The notes under the pieces were generated by a model. That model was not told the DNA's origin. It searched no databases and worked only from the letters and a program-made list of their open reading frames with translations. Shown here in pieces: positions 43,810 through 52,566 of a DNA stretch of 64,000 nucleotides; position 1 is the stretch's first letter; each line of letters begins with the position of its first letter. The translations under genes and the position numbers were made by a program. The stretch is from JABFRZ01 sp964631945. GTDB lineage: Bacteria > Planctomycetota > UBA1135 > GCA-002686595. The stretch lies in assembly GCA_964631945.1 (NCBI GenBank), contig CAZWAY010000003.1, positions 1-64,000 of the forward strand, given 5' to 3'.

Positions 43810-45326
43810 CCGAGGTCGATCCCACCAAGCCACAGGAGTCCGCGTTCCACGGCCACAGCGTCCCGCTCGTGCAGGCGAAGCCGGCGCACCAGGCGCTCTT
43901 CCCGTACTTCCTGGTCGCCCTCGGCACGTTGCTCGTCGTCGGAATCGCGGGGTACTGGTGGCTGAACTCCCCGATGCGTGCGGAGAGCGAGGCGAAGAAG
44001 CTCGACCTCGCCCTCGCGCAGCAGAACAAGACTCACGAGCTTGCGATGGAGAAGCTTCGGCAGGAAGCCGCGGCAGAGCAGACCCGCCTTCGGCTCGATG
44101 CGGAGAAGGCCCTCGAGGAAGAGCGCCGCGCCCAGCACAAGGCCGAGTACGCGAAGCTCGCCCAGGTCGTCGAGCAAGCCCAGAAGCAGATCGATGCCTT
44201 CGAGGCAGCGCGCCGCGAGCGGGAGGAGCTCCTCGCCACGAACGGGCGCGAGATCGCGGCCCGCGACGAGCTGCTCACGAAGTACGAGGTCATCGAGCGC
44301 CAGCACCCGGCACCGCAGTTCGAGACGGGCGCGGTTCGCGCTCTCCTCGCGACTGCGGCCACGCGCAGCGCCGCGCTCGCCCTGCAGGATGGCGTCCCGG
44401 CGGCCCCTTCGCCCGAACTCAAGCAGAGCGTCGACACTGCCCTGGCCGAGACGACGGCGGCCCTGAAGAGCCAGACGGCTGCGAACCTGGCCGTGCGCGC
44501 GCTCGCCGCCGAAGCCGTCGAGGACGGCGTGCCCGCCGCCGACGTGGACATCCAGGAAGCGCTCCATCGTCGGGTTCAGCGCGCCGAGCAGGAGCGGCAG
44601 AAGGCCCTCGCCGAAGCCGAGGAGCTCGGCCGGCAGAAAGCCGAGAGCCAGATCCGCGAGATCGCTGCCCGCGAGGCCGAGGAGAACACGAAGATCGAGG
44701 TCGACGCCGCGACGCGCGCGTTCGACCAGCAGCAGGAAACCATCAAGCGCCTCCACGACCAGCGCGAGGCTGCGCAGAAGGCCAAGGACGAGGAGCTCGT
44801 GCGGATCCTCAACGCCCAGCTCGAGAAGGAGATCGCCGAGCTCCGCGGCGAGGCCGGATTGGCCGAGGCCGAGGTCAAAGTCGCTGAGGCCGCCGCCTCC
44901 GCGAAGAAGTCCGAGAAGGAGCTCGAGGCCGAGCGCATCGCGGCGGAGACCGAGAAGAACCGGCTCCGCGAGAAGGCGAAGACACGCGAGGTCGCGAACG
45001 CACTGGCACCCTTCGTCGGCAAGGGCTATTGGCAGCCTGGTCGTGCAGTGCCTGGCCGTGATGCCGCCGGCATCTCCCTCACGGCGATCAAGGCCGAGGG
45101 CGCTCTCGACCCAAGCCCCACGGGCATGCGCCAGCTCTATCACATCGGCGCCAACCCGAAGAACGACCGGCCCGGTGGCTGGGCCCAGGAGGACCGCATG
45201 GTCGGCAAGCCCCTCGAGGCCTGGCTGAAGAACAAGCCCGGCGCGCGTGACACCGCGCGCAAGGCTCAGGACATCCTCCTCGAGCTCGGCGACATCCTCG
45301 TCGAGGTCGGCCTGCTCTCGCCCTGA
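43806..45326 (+). CDS. Membrane-anchored coiled-coil protein
   Basis: Protein of 506 aa. One N-terminal transmembrane helix (YFLVALGTLLVVGIAGYWWL near 37-56) is followed by a very long Ala/Glu/Lys/Arg-rich coiled coil (about 65-400). A small C-terminal domain beginning FVGKGYWQPG contains PTGMRQLYHIGANPKNDRP. It overlaps the coupling ATPase gene by 4 nt (ATGA), so the two likely work together at the membrane. No family is recognised. The length of the coil suggests a rod or spacer. Confidence 0.7.
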   Translation: MTEVDPTKPQESAFHGHSVPLVQAKPAHQALFPYFLVALGTLLVVGIAGYWWLNSPMRAESEAKKLDLALAQQNKTHELAMEKLRQEAAAEQTRLRLDAEKALEEERRAQHKAEYAKLAQVVEQAQKQIDAFEAARREREELLATNGREIAARDELLTKYEVIERQHPAPQFETGAVRALLATAATRSAALALQDGVPAAPSPELKQSVDTALAETTAALKSQTAANLAVRALAAEAVEDGVPAADVDIQEALHRRVQRAEQERQKALAEAEELGRQKAESQIREIAAREAEENTKIEVDAATRAFDQQQETIKRLHDQREAAQKAKDEELVRILNAQLEKEIAELRGEAGLAEAEVKVAEAAASAKKSEKELEAERIAAETEKNRLREKAKTREVANALAPFVGKGYWQPGRAVPGRDAAGISLTAIKAEGALDPSPTGMRQLYHIGANPKNDRPGGWAQEDRMVGKPLEAWLKNKPGARDTARKAQDILLELGDILVEVGLLSP

Positions 45327-45373
45327 CACCGGCGGGGCTGGTGTAGCGTCGCGATCCGTGCGATCGTCGACGC

Positions 45374-45460
45374 ATGCGCGAGTACTCGATCTGGCGTCGC
45401 TACTGGTTCTTCTGCGGCATGAGCGTCCCGCTTGTGCTCAGGGTCTTGGGCCTGATGTAG
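45374..45460 (+). CDS. Possible 28-aa small protein
   Basis: A short ORF encoding 28 residues, beginning MREYSIWRRYWFFCGMSVPL, aromatic and basic with a hydrophobic second half, as in small membrane proteins. It has no clear ribosome site. It lies between the coiled-coil gene and a terminator of the opposite strand. Weakly supported. Confidence 0.25.
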   Translation: MREYSIWRRYWFFCGMSVPLVLRVLGLM

Positions 45461-45479
45461 CAACGCGCTGAAATGAAAA

Positions 45480-45503
45480 GAGCCACCCCGAAGGGGATGG
45501 CTC
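45480..45503 (-). terminator. Rho-independent terminator of the 65-aa gene
   Basis: On the minus strand, GAGCCATCCCC-TTC-GGGGTGGCTC is a near-perfect stem with tight loop followed by TTTTCATTT. It ends 9 nt after the stop of the minus-strand gene at 45512. Its plus-strand reading may also stop transcription from the coiled-coil gene. Confidence 0.75.
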
Positions 45504-45511
45504 AGGTTGTG

Positions 45512-45709
45512 CTACTGGAGCACGATGACCTTTCCGATGTCTATCAGCCTCAAGAGGAGTGCTCCAGCCATGCCGCCGAGGATGAATTCCAGCACCGAGA
45601 AAGACGGTGGTGGCTCGTTCTCGTCGTCACGCGTGAAGATCACCCGTTGGGCATTGATGATGACACCGTGGGATCTTCCATAACGGCGCCAGTGTCTTCT
45701 TCTGCTCAT
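45512..45709 (-). CDS. Small single-pass membrane protein
   Basis: Protein of 65 aa beginning MSRRRHWRRYGRSHGVIINA and ending with a hydrophobic helix (VLEFILGGMAGALLLRLIDI). The ATG at 45709 has GGAGGA 5 nt upstream. The intrinsic terminator directly downstream strengthens the case that it is a real, expressed gene. Function unknown. Confidence 0.6.
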   Translation of the reverse strand: MSRRRHWRRYGRSHGVIINAQRVIFTRDDENEPPPSFSVLEFILGGMAGALLLRLIDIGKVIVLQ

Positions 45710-46216
45710 GTTGTCCTCCATGAATGTTGGCGTTGAAGTGAACAGGCAGCCCCGAAGGACAGCTTGCTCACCTGGACAGCACGGGCACGAGGTCGACAGG
45801 CTTCGTTGCGGAACCGCAGCTTGGGCCCCCTGTGCGGAGAGGGGAGAGTTGCTCGAAAGAGCAGAAGGGCGCCAGTGTAGCCTCGCTCGAGGCTTCTGCC
45901 AGCTCATGCCTGGCATCCGAGGGGCCTGACTCCCGCTGCGAAGGTCCACGTCTCCCCAGTCCCGAAGCTGGGCCGGTGGTCCCGAGTCAGTCCACCTGCT
46001 TCACATCGGCGCCCGGCCAGGCCTGCTGGGGAGGACCGCCCAGTTTCTCCTCCAGGAGGGCCCGGCCGGGCCGCATGCTCGGGTCTTCTAGCGAGGGCTT
46101 CCGAAGGCAGCCCGTGGCTACAATGCCTACGGGGTTGAGTCTGCCTCCAGGCCGGAGGTTGCCCGCGTGCTCGCGCGGGACGGGTTTTCCTGAGAGTGGA
46201 CCCACCCATCCCATTC
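45710..46216. other. Gene-free stretch
   Basis: About 500 nt without a convincing gene. A minus-strand reading frame at 45987-46214 has poor coding character. TACAAT at 46120-46125 is a plausible -10 element for the lipoprotein gene downstream, but I see no good -35. No clear repeats. Confidence 0.4.
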
Positions 46217-47188
46217 ATGACTCCACAAATGCGCGTTCAATCGCAGGTTCCCCACAGGTTCGCTTCGACAACCAAGCTCGCCGTCCTCGTGCTCTCCGCG
46301 TGGTCCTCTTCCTGTCAATTCGCGAAGGAGCACCCCGAGGACGCCCTCAGGGCCGCCAAGACTCTCGTCAAGACTGCGGGGTTGGGAAACGGAGGGAGCG
46401 GGTCACACCAAGAGCCCGCAGAAGCACAGGCTCCGAGCGCGGCGCAATCGTCTTCCTCCGGCCAGGGGGCGCAAGTTGCGGTGCGCGAAGCTGCGAGCGA
46501 GGTTGACGCCTTCCAGTACGACCCGGTCAGTCGATCCAGGTTCGTGGACCTGGGAGAGGAGGACTTCGAGGCGGCAGTGCACCTTCACAAGCAACGCCGG
46601 CGCCAACTGGCCGAGGCCGAGGACCTGGTTGGCTGCGCGCGGACCGACGCCCGGCTCGAGTACTTGCAGTTGTTGAAGTCGAGGCAGGCCGGGCGACAGC
46701 GAACGCGCAAGCAGGTCGAGCGCCTCGAGAGGGAGCTTTCCGAAGCGCAGCACAACGGGAAGGACGCGGAGATAGGGGCGCTACAGCAGCAGCTGGATGA
46801 GTCGAACGCGCGTGTCGAATCGTCAAGGCACGTGCCGATCAAAGACCTCGACGCATCTCTGGATTACGGATACGGACTGTTCCTCCTCGACTTGGGCGCG
46901 CTCGACGCCTCCGGACTCGACCGACTGCTCGCTCAGCTGAAGGAGAAAGCCGGCGCCTACCGCGAGCGGGCGTCTTCTGATCGGGCCAAGACCGCGGGTC
47001 AGGGGCAGGCCCAAGGCCCAAACCAGGAGAAGCTCATGAAGAGACTCGCGCTGATCCGCGCGGACGAGAAGTTCGCCGACGAGATGGCCAGCGCGTTGTC
47101 CGAGTTGGCGCGGTTGATCGAGACCAACGACCTCGAGGGTGCACAGGCGCTGGCGGATCGGAAGTGGGCGGAGACCTGCGAAGTCTGA
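46217..47188 (+). CDS. Secreted or lipid-anchored coiled-coil protein
   Basis: Protein of 323 aa from the ATG at 46217. The N-terminus has an export signal (STTKLAVLVLSAWSSSC) whose Cys could be lipidated, although the lipobox is not canonical. A Ser/Gln/Ala-rich linker precedes a coiled-coil-rich body (DARLEYLQLLKSRQAGRQRT then RKQVERLERELSEAQHNGKD). No enzyme motif is seen. It stands alone between the mobile-element genes and the metal operon. Function unknown. Confidence 0.62.
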   Translation: MTPQMRVQSQVPHRFASTTKLAVLVLSAWSSSCQFAKEHPEDALRAAKTLVKTAGLGNGGSGSHQEPAEAQAPSAAQSSSSGQGAQVAVREAASEVDAFQYDPVSRSRFVDLGEEDFEAAVHLHKQRRRQLAEAEDLVGCARTDARLEYLQLLKSRQAGRQRTRKQVERLERELSEAQHNGKDAEIGALQQQLDESNARVESSRHVPIKDLDASLDYGYGLFLLDLGALDASGLDRLLAQLKEKAGAYRERASSDRAKTAGQGQAQGPNQEKLMKRLALIRADEKFADEMASALSELARLIETNDLEGAQALADRKWAETCEV

Positions 47189-47731
47189 CCCGTAGCCCAT
47201 GCATGGGGCGCAGCTGGGTGCGCCGGCATCCGCCAATGCGACTGCCCTGCCAAGCTAGAACGCCAAGGCGTGCGAAGCCCAGAACGACAATGCATGGCTG
47301 CCGGCCTGCGCGCTTGGTGCGGGTGAGAGCCGGCTCAACGTGCGGCGGCCGCGGTCAGGTAGCACGCCGGCCGGACGCCGATGGAGCGGTAGACTTATTC
47401 CGGCCACGACAGGGTGGGTAATAGCGCGCGGCTGACCCGGGAGCAAAGCGCCAAGAGGCCCGAGATGCCGAGGCCGACCCGCTACCGTATCTCAAGACTG
47501 TGTAGCGGGTTGGCGCTCGGCAAGGTCTCGTGGCTGTTCAGACTTCGGGTCTGACGACTTGGTCGGCCGCGGCGAGTGCTGTTGGAACTGCTGAGGCTGG
47601 GTCACACGCCGTCGCAGCTTTGCTGGCCGCAAGGGGATGCAAGGCGGAGCAGCGGTCTCCCAGACCGCTGCCTGCTCCCAGGGGCCCGACCCGTGGCCGC
47701 CGTGGGCTTTGGAGCTACGGGCCTATGGGGC
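47189..47731. other. Gene-free stretch with several hairpins
   Basis: No gene. Perfect inverted repeats occur at 47477-47485/47502-47510 (ACCCGCTAC arms) and 47649-47658/47662-47671 (GCAGCGGTCT arms, 3-nt loop), plus a smaller TCAGAC/GTCTGA hairpin near 47538-47554. The second could terminate the minus-strand efflux operon ending at 47732, though no T-run follows. The region marks the boundary between the mobile element and the metal operon. Confidence 0.4.
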
Positions 47732-50700
47732 CTATGGCGTCGGGAGACCCAGGGGGGATGGATGAACGCGGTGGCTGCCTGAGCTTCCAAGGCCGGCGGT
47801 CAAGGTGCGACGCCTCAAGAGGACGTACAGCACCGGGAGCACGATCAGCGTGAGTAGCGTGGACGAGACGATGCCGCCGATGACGACCGTGGCCAGGGGG
47901 CGCTGCACCTCGGCACCCATCCCGGTGTTGAGCGCCATCGGGAGGAAGCCCAGGCTTGCGACGAGCGCGGTCATTAGGACGGGGCGGAGTCGTTGCTCGG
48001 CGGCCTGCCTGACCGCTTGATCCAAGGGAAGGCCGTCCCGAAGAAGGTCTCGAATCGTTGACACCAGAACCATGTCACCGAGGACGGATACCCCAGACAG
48101 CGCAACGAAACCCACCCCCGCCGAGATGCTGAAGGGAAGGTCGCGCAACCACAAGGCGAGTACACCTCCCACGGCTGCGAAGGGCACGCCCGTGAAGACG
48201 CGCAATGCATCGGGGATGCGCCCGTACGTGAAGTAGAGCAGAACGAAGATCAGGCACAGCGCCACGGGCACGACGAAAAGGAGGCGGTTCCGGGCGCGCT
48301 CGTAGTGCTCGAACTGCCCTCCGAAGCGGATGTAGTACCCCGGCTCCAACACGAGCCGGCGATCGATCTCGCGCATGGCATCGGCCACGAAGGAACCGAT
48401 GTCGCGATCGCGGACGTTCGCTTGCACCACGATCCGGCGCTTTCCCCATTCCCGGTTCACGGTGGCTGCGCCCTCTTCTCGCACGATCTTGGCCAGGACC
48501 CCGAGGGGCACGCGGTCTCCGTTGGCGGCCACGACGAGGATGTCCTCGAGCGCGCGGTCGTCCCTGCGGTACCGCTCGTCGAGGCGTACGGCGATGGGGA
48601 AGCGCCGCTCTCCTTCTTGCAGCTCCCCGACTTCGATTCCGCCGAGTGCTTCCACGAACGCGAGCACTTCGCTGGCGGCGATGCCATGACGCGCGATCGC
48701 ATCGCGGTCGATCACGATGCGGACCATGGGCTGACCGGTGACTTGCTCGGTGTAGAGGTCTGCCGCTCCCGGGATACCTTCGAGGATGGCGCGCACCTCC
48801 GCAGCCTTCTGCTGGAGCACGGCCAGGTCGTCGCCGAAGACCTTCACGCCGACATCGGTTCGGATGCCCGCGACCATCTCGTTCACGCGCATCTCGATCG
48901 GTTGGGTGTAGATCGCCCGCATCCCTGGAAGCTCCGCGGTCACCTTCTCCATCGCGGCCACGAGCTCCGCCTGCGTACGGGCCTTCCGCCAGCGCTCCCT
49001 CGGTTGCAGCGTCACGAACACGTCGGAGAGCTCGAGCCCCATGGGATCGGTGGCGACCTCGGCCGTTCCCGTGCGGGTCCACACCCGTGTGATCTCGTCG
49101 GGGAACGCCGCGAGGAGTGCGCGCTCGATCTGCGTCCCGTAGCGCACGGACTCGTCCACCGAGACGCCCGAGAGTCTCACCGTGTTGACGACGATCGTGC
49201 CCTCGTCGAGCCGCGGAACGAACTCGCTGCCCAGTCGGGTGGCGAGCAGAGCCGCGCCGGCAACTGCTGCGGCGGCCCCAAGAACGACGACGGTCCTTCG
49301 GCGCAGTGCCCAGCCGAGGACGGGACGGTAGACCCTCTTCAGGCCTCGAACGAGCGCATTCTCCCGGTGGCCGACGTGTCGAGGCAGGACCAGGCTCGCC
49401 AGGACGGGCATGAGCGTCAACGAGAGCAGCATCGATCCGAGGAGGGCGAAGATCACCGTCAATGCCATCGGCCGGAACAGCTTCCCCTCGATTCCTTCCA
49501 GGGCGAGGATCGGCACGTAGACGATCATGATGATCAGCTCGCCGAACATCGTCGGGCCACGCACCTCGAGGGCTGCGTCGCGCACGATCTCGACCCGGCT
49601 CTTGCTCCCGTCGCGTTCGAGCCCGAGCCGGCGCACGACGTTCTCGATGAGGATGACCGAGCTGTCGACGATGAGGCCGAAGTCGATGGCCCCAAGGCTC
49701 ATCAGGCTGCCCGCGATCCCCGCGCGCGTCATCAGGTCGAAGGCGAAGAGCATCGATAGGGGGATCGCGGAAGCCACGACCAGGCCTGCTCGCAGGTTGC
49801 CGAGGAACACGAACAGGACGGCCACGACGAGGAGAGCTCCCTCGAAGAGGTTCGTTCGGACCGTGTGGAGTACGCGATCCACGAGCTCGGTGCGCTCGTA
49901 GACCGGCTCCACGTGGACTCCGGGTGGCAGGGACCTCTCCACCTCGACGAGGCGGGCTGCGAGAGCGCGCGTCACGTCGTGGCTGTTCTCTCCCATCAAG
50001 AGGAAGCCGAGTCCCAGAACCGCCTCGCCCTTGCCATCGGCGGTCACGGCACCTCGCCGAATCTCGTGGCCATCGACCACACGCCCGAGGTCACGGACGT
50101 GGATGGGAACCCCTTGCTCGGCACCGACGACGATGCCCTCGATGTCCTCCGGCCGCGCCACGAGCCCGATTCCTTGCACGAGCGCGGATTCGCCAGAGCC
50201 ATCGAGCGTCCCGCCGCCCACGTTCGCGTTGTTCTCTTCGATCGCCTCGACGAGCTCGACCAGGGAGAGCCCGTGCTTCTGGAGCTCGTGCGGATCGACA
50301 ACCACCTGGAACTGTCGCTCCTCTCCACCCCAGGCATTGACCTCCGCGACGCCGGGCACCGAGCGCAGTTGCGGCCGGATGATCCAGTCGTGAGCCGTAC
50401 GGAGCTCGGACAGCGTGGCGTCCTCGCCGCTGACGAGGTAGTGGAAGACCTCTCCCAGTCCCGTCGCGACCGGCCCCATCTGAGGGCGCTCGATGCCGGA
50501 GCGCAGCTCGATCGAGGCCAGACGTTCCGCGACGACCTGGCGGGCGAGCCAGATGTCGGTACCGTCCTCGAAGGTGACCGTGACCTGCGAGAGCCCGAAT
50601 CGGGAGAGCGAGCGGACCTCGGCGAGGCCGGGTAAGCCTCCGATCGACTGCTCGACGAGGGCCGTTGCCTGGCGCTCGATCTCGAGCGGGGAGAGCGCCG

Positions 50701-50860
50701 GTGCGACCGTGTTGATCTGCACCTGAACCGGCGTCGTGTCCGGAAACGCGTCGATCGGCAGGCGACGAAACGCCGCGATCCCAGCCAGGGCGATTCCGGC
50801 CCACGCCAGTACGACGATGAGTCGGTGGCGGAGCGAGAACTCGATGATCCGTGAGAGCAT
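47732..50860 (-). CDS. CzcA-family heavy-metal RND efflux pump (second)
   Basis: Inner-membrane proton/metal antiporter of 1,042 aa, the usual RND length, with 12 expected membrane helices. TM4 contains GAIDFGLIVDSSVILIEN, whose Asp, Asp and Glu match the proton-relay signature of CzcA-type pumps rather than the CusA type, so Zn, Co, Cd or Ni are the likeliest substrates. It begins MLSRIIEFSLRHRLIVVLAW. It is the last gene of the operon, 7 nt after its adaptor. It differs considerably from the first RND pump (52567-55869), so the pair is not a recent duplication. Confidence 0.88.
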   Translation of the reverse strand: MLSRIIEFSLRHRLIVVLAWAGIALAGIAAFRRLPIDAFPDTTPVQVQINTVAPALSPLEIERQATALVEQSIGGLPGLAEVRSLSRFGLSQVTVTFEDGTDIWLARQVVAERLASIELRSGIERPQMGPVATGLGEVFHYLVSGEDATLSELRTAHDWIIRPQLRSVPGVAEVNAWGGEERQFQVVVDPHELQKHGLSLVELVEAIEENNANVGGGTLDGSGESALVQGIGLVARPEDIEGIVVGAEQGVPIHVRDLGRVVDGHEIRRGAVTADGKGEAVLGLGFLLMGENSHDVTRALAARLVEVERSLPPGVHVEPVYERTELVDRVLHTVRTNLFEGALLVVAVLFVFLGNLRAGLVVASAIPLSMLFAFDLMTRAGIAGSLMSLGAIDFGLIVDSSVILIENVVRRLGLERDGSKSRVEIVRDAALEVRGPTMFGELIIMIVYVPILALEGIEGKLFRPMALTVIFALLGSMLLSLTLMPVLASLVLPRHVGHRENALVRGLKRVYRPVLGWALRRRTVVVLGAAAAVAGAALLATRLGSEFVPRLDEGTIVVNTVRLSGVSVDESVRYGTQIERALLAAFPDEITRVWTRTGTAEVATDPMGLELSDVFVTLQPRERWRKARTQAELVAAMEKVTAELPGMRAIYTQPIEMRVNEMVAGIRTDVGVKVFGDDLAVLQQKAAEVRAILEGIPGAADLYTEQVTGQPMVRIVIDRDAIARHGIAASEVLAFVEALGGIEVGELQEGERRFPIAVRLDERYRRDDRALEDILVVAANGDRVPLGVLAKIVREEGAATVNREWGKRRIVVQANVRDRDIGSFVADAMREIDRRLVLEPGYYIRFGGQFEHYERARNRLLFVVPVALCLIFVLLYFTYGRIPDALRVFTGVPFAAVGGVLALWLRDLPFSISAGVGFVALSGVSVLGDMVLVSTIRDLLRDGLPLDQAVRQAAEQRLRPVLMTALVASLGFLPMALNTGMGAEVQRPLATVVIGGIVSSTLLTLIVLPVLYVLLRRRTLTAGLGSSGSHRVHPSPLGLPTP

Positions 50861-50867
50861 CGAGTTC

Positions 50868-52214
50868 CTATTCCTCCGCGCAGCAACCCGCGCCGATCTC
50901 GCCCTTCAAGGTCTCCGTTTTCAGGAGAAAGCTGCCCGCCGTCACGACCCGCTCACCGGCGGACACCCCACCCTCGAGTGCGATCAAGTTCCCATGGCCG
51001 GGGATGCTCCGGACGCGCCGGGCCTCGTAGCTGCCGGGAGAGAGCTCGACGAAGACGAGCTCCGCGCCCTTGGCGAGCTGGAGGGCGGCGCGTGGTACGA
51101 GCACCTGGGCATGCCGCGGGCCCAGAGCGATCCGTGCGCGGACGAACAGGTTGGCTCGCAGAAGGCCCTCCGGATTCTCGAGCTTGACACGCGCCTTGGC
51201 CGTCCTGGTGTGTCGATCGATCTCCGGGGCGATGTAGTCGATCTTCCCTGCGAACTCGGTGGCGCCCAAGGCATCGGCAATGAGGACGACATCTTGTCCA
51301 GCGCGCACGCTCGTCAGGGCCCGCTCGGGCACGTCGAGCTCGGCCCACATCGTGCGCGTGTCGACGATCTCGCAGAGCACCTGCTCCGCATCGACCATCC
51401 GACCGATGGTTGCTTGGCGATGGATGCAGGTGCCGGCGATCGGAGCGACGAGGACGAAGCTGCTCCCGCTCGCGGCGTCGACTCCGACGATGCCGAGGGC
51501 GGCTTGCGCAGCGGCACGCTCCGCAATGGCCGTGTCCACCTCGAGCTGCGCCTCCAGAAGTTCTCTTTGGGCGGCCATGCCCTTGTCGAATAGTGACTTC
51601 ACGCGCTCACGAGCCGCTTGCGCGACCTCGATACGCGAACTCGCCGCGATGAGCCGGGACTGCTCGGCGCCGATCTCCGCGCTCTCTATCCGGACGAGAG
51701 GCGCGCTCGCCTCGACGTTCTGGCCGACCTCGACCAGGAGCTCGCGTACCACGCCGCGCACGCGTGCGTTGACTTCGGCGCGCCGAGTCGCGTCGTAGGC
51801 GATCGATCCGACGACCACGAGCTCCGTCGAACCTTCGTCCGCACGTGCCTCGACGACCTCGATTCCCGCGTGGCGGGCAGTCTCGGGGCTTGCGAGCTGT
51901 ACCTTGGCTCCCGTCGCGGGCGGGCCTGCGCCGAGCTCTACGGCCGGCCTGCCTCCTAGTTCGGGCCTACAGCTCGGACAGAACGACTCGGGGAACCCAT
52001 GCTCGGCGCACCAGTCGCCTTTCTCCTGGAAGATGGCGACGAGCTTCGGGTTGCACTTCGTGCACACCGCCTCGGCCACACCGTGCTCGGAGCAGAACGT
52101 GTCGGGGGAGGCGACCTCCTTGGATGCCGCCTGCCCTCGTGCGTCATCGGGTCCTTCGCCGCCGCAGGAGGCAAGACAGACCAGCGCAAGGAGGAGAGCA
52201 GATGCCTTGCTCAT
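50868..52214 (-). CDS. RND adaptor with N-terminal Cys-rich metal-binding repeats
   Basis: Periplasmic adaptor of 448 aa, with a lipoprotein signal (SKASALLLALVCLASCGGEG). Residues ~35-80 carry two repeats of a CxEHGxxxxxCxxCxPxL pattern (FCSEHGVAEAVCTKCNPKL and WCAEHGFPESFCPSCRPEL). The barrel-sandwich/hairpin core follows (VNARVRGVVRELLVEVGQNV) with the coiled-coil hairpin near 190-250. The ATG at 52214 follows GGGAGGA and overlaps the preceding stop. The repeats match those of the small lipoprotein upstream, suggesting they hand over the same metal. The C-terminus ends CCAEE, perhaps another metal site. Confidence 0.85.
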   Translation of the reverse strand: MSKASALLLALVCLASCGGEGPDDARGQAASKEVASPDTFCSEHGVAEAVCTKCNPKLVAIFQEKGDWCAEHGFPESFCPSCRPELGGRPAVELGAGPPATGAKVQLASPETARHAGIEVVEARADEGSTELVVVGSIAYDATRRAEVNARVRGVVRELLVEVGQNVEASAPLVRIESAEIGAEQSRLIAASSRIEVAQAARERVKSLFDKGMAAQRELLEAQLEVDTAIAERAAAQAALGIVGVDAASGSSFVLVAPIAGTCIHRQATIGRMVDAEQVLCEIVDTRTMWAELDVPERALTSVRAGQDVVLIADALGATEFAGKIDYIAPEIDRHTRTAKARVKLENPEGLLRANLFVRARIALGPRHAQVLVPRAALQLAKGAELVFVELSPGSYEARRVRSIPGHGNLIALEGGVSAGERVVTAGSFLLKTETLKGEIGAGCCAEE

Positions 52215-52552
52215 CGCTGTCCTCCCGCCTGTTGAGGCGGCCGTTCGATCTTCAGGTTCGGGTTGCACTTCAGGCACTGCGACTCGGGAAGGCCGTGCTC
52301 GGCGCACCAGTCCTTCGTCGCCTTGAAAGCAGCGACGAGACTCGCGTCGCAGCGCGTGCACTTCGATTCCGGCACCGCGTGCTCGGCGCACCAGTCTTCG
52401 TAGGAGCCGGGGACAGCCCCCGCTTGGCCGTGCTGGGCACCTTTGGTGCTCTCGGTGCCGTGGTCGTGCCCGTCGTCCGAGGAGTGCTTGTCGCCGCATC
52501 CGGCGAGAAGTGCGAGGGTGACGATGAGGAGCAAATGGAGAGCTATCTTCAT
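52211..52552 (-). CDS. Small Cys/His-rich metal-binding lipoprotein
   Basis: Protein of 113 aa with a lipoprotein signal (KIALHLLLIVTLALLAGC), a His/Asp-rich segment (DDGHDHG) and two tandem repeats, WCAEHAVPESKCTRCDASL and WCAEHGLPESQCLKCNPNL. Each repeat has three Cys and one His, enough to bind a soft metal. The same repeat is fused to the N-terminus of the adaptor encoded next. It probably acts as a periplasmic metal sponge or chaperone for the pump. It overlaps the adaptor gene by 4 nt (ATGA). Confidence 0.8.
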   Translation of the reverse strand: MKIALHLLLIVTLALLAGCGDKHSSDDGHDHGTESTKGAQHGQAGAVPGSYEDWCAEHAVPESKCTRCDASLVAAFKATKDWCAEHGLPESQCLKCNPNLKIERPPQQAGGQR

Positions 52553-52566
52553 TGGAAGTGTCCTTG

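Noticed and set aside
45987..46214. Minus-strand frame of 75 codons
   Set aside because: Gly/Pro-rich translation without a recognisable motif, poor codon pattern and no ribosome site.
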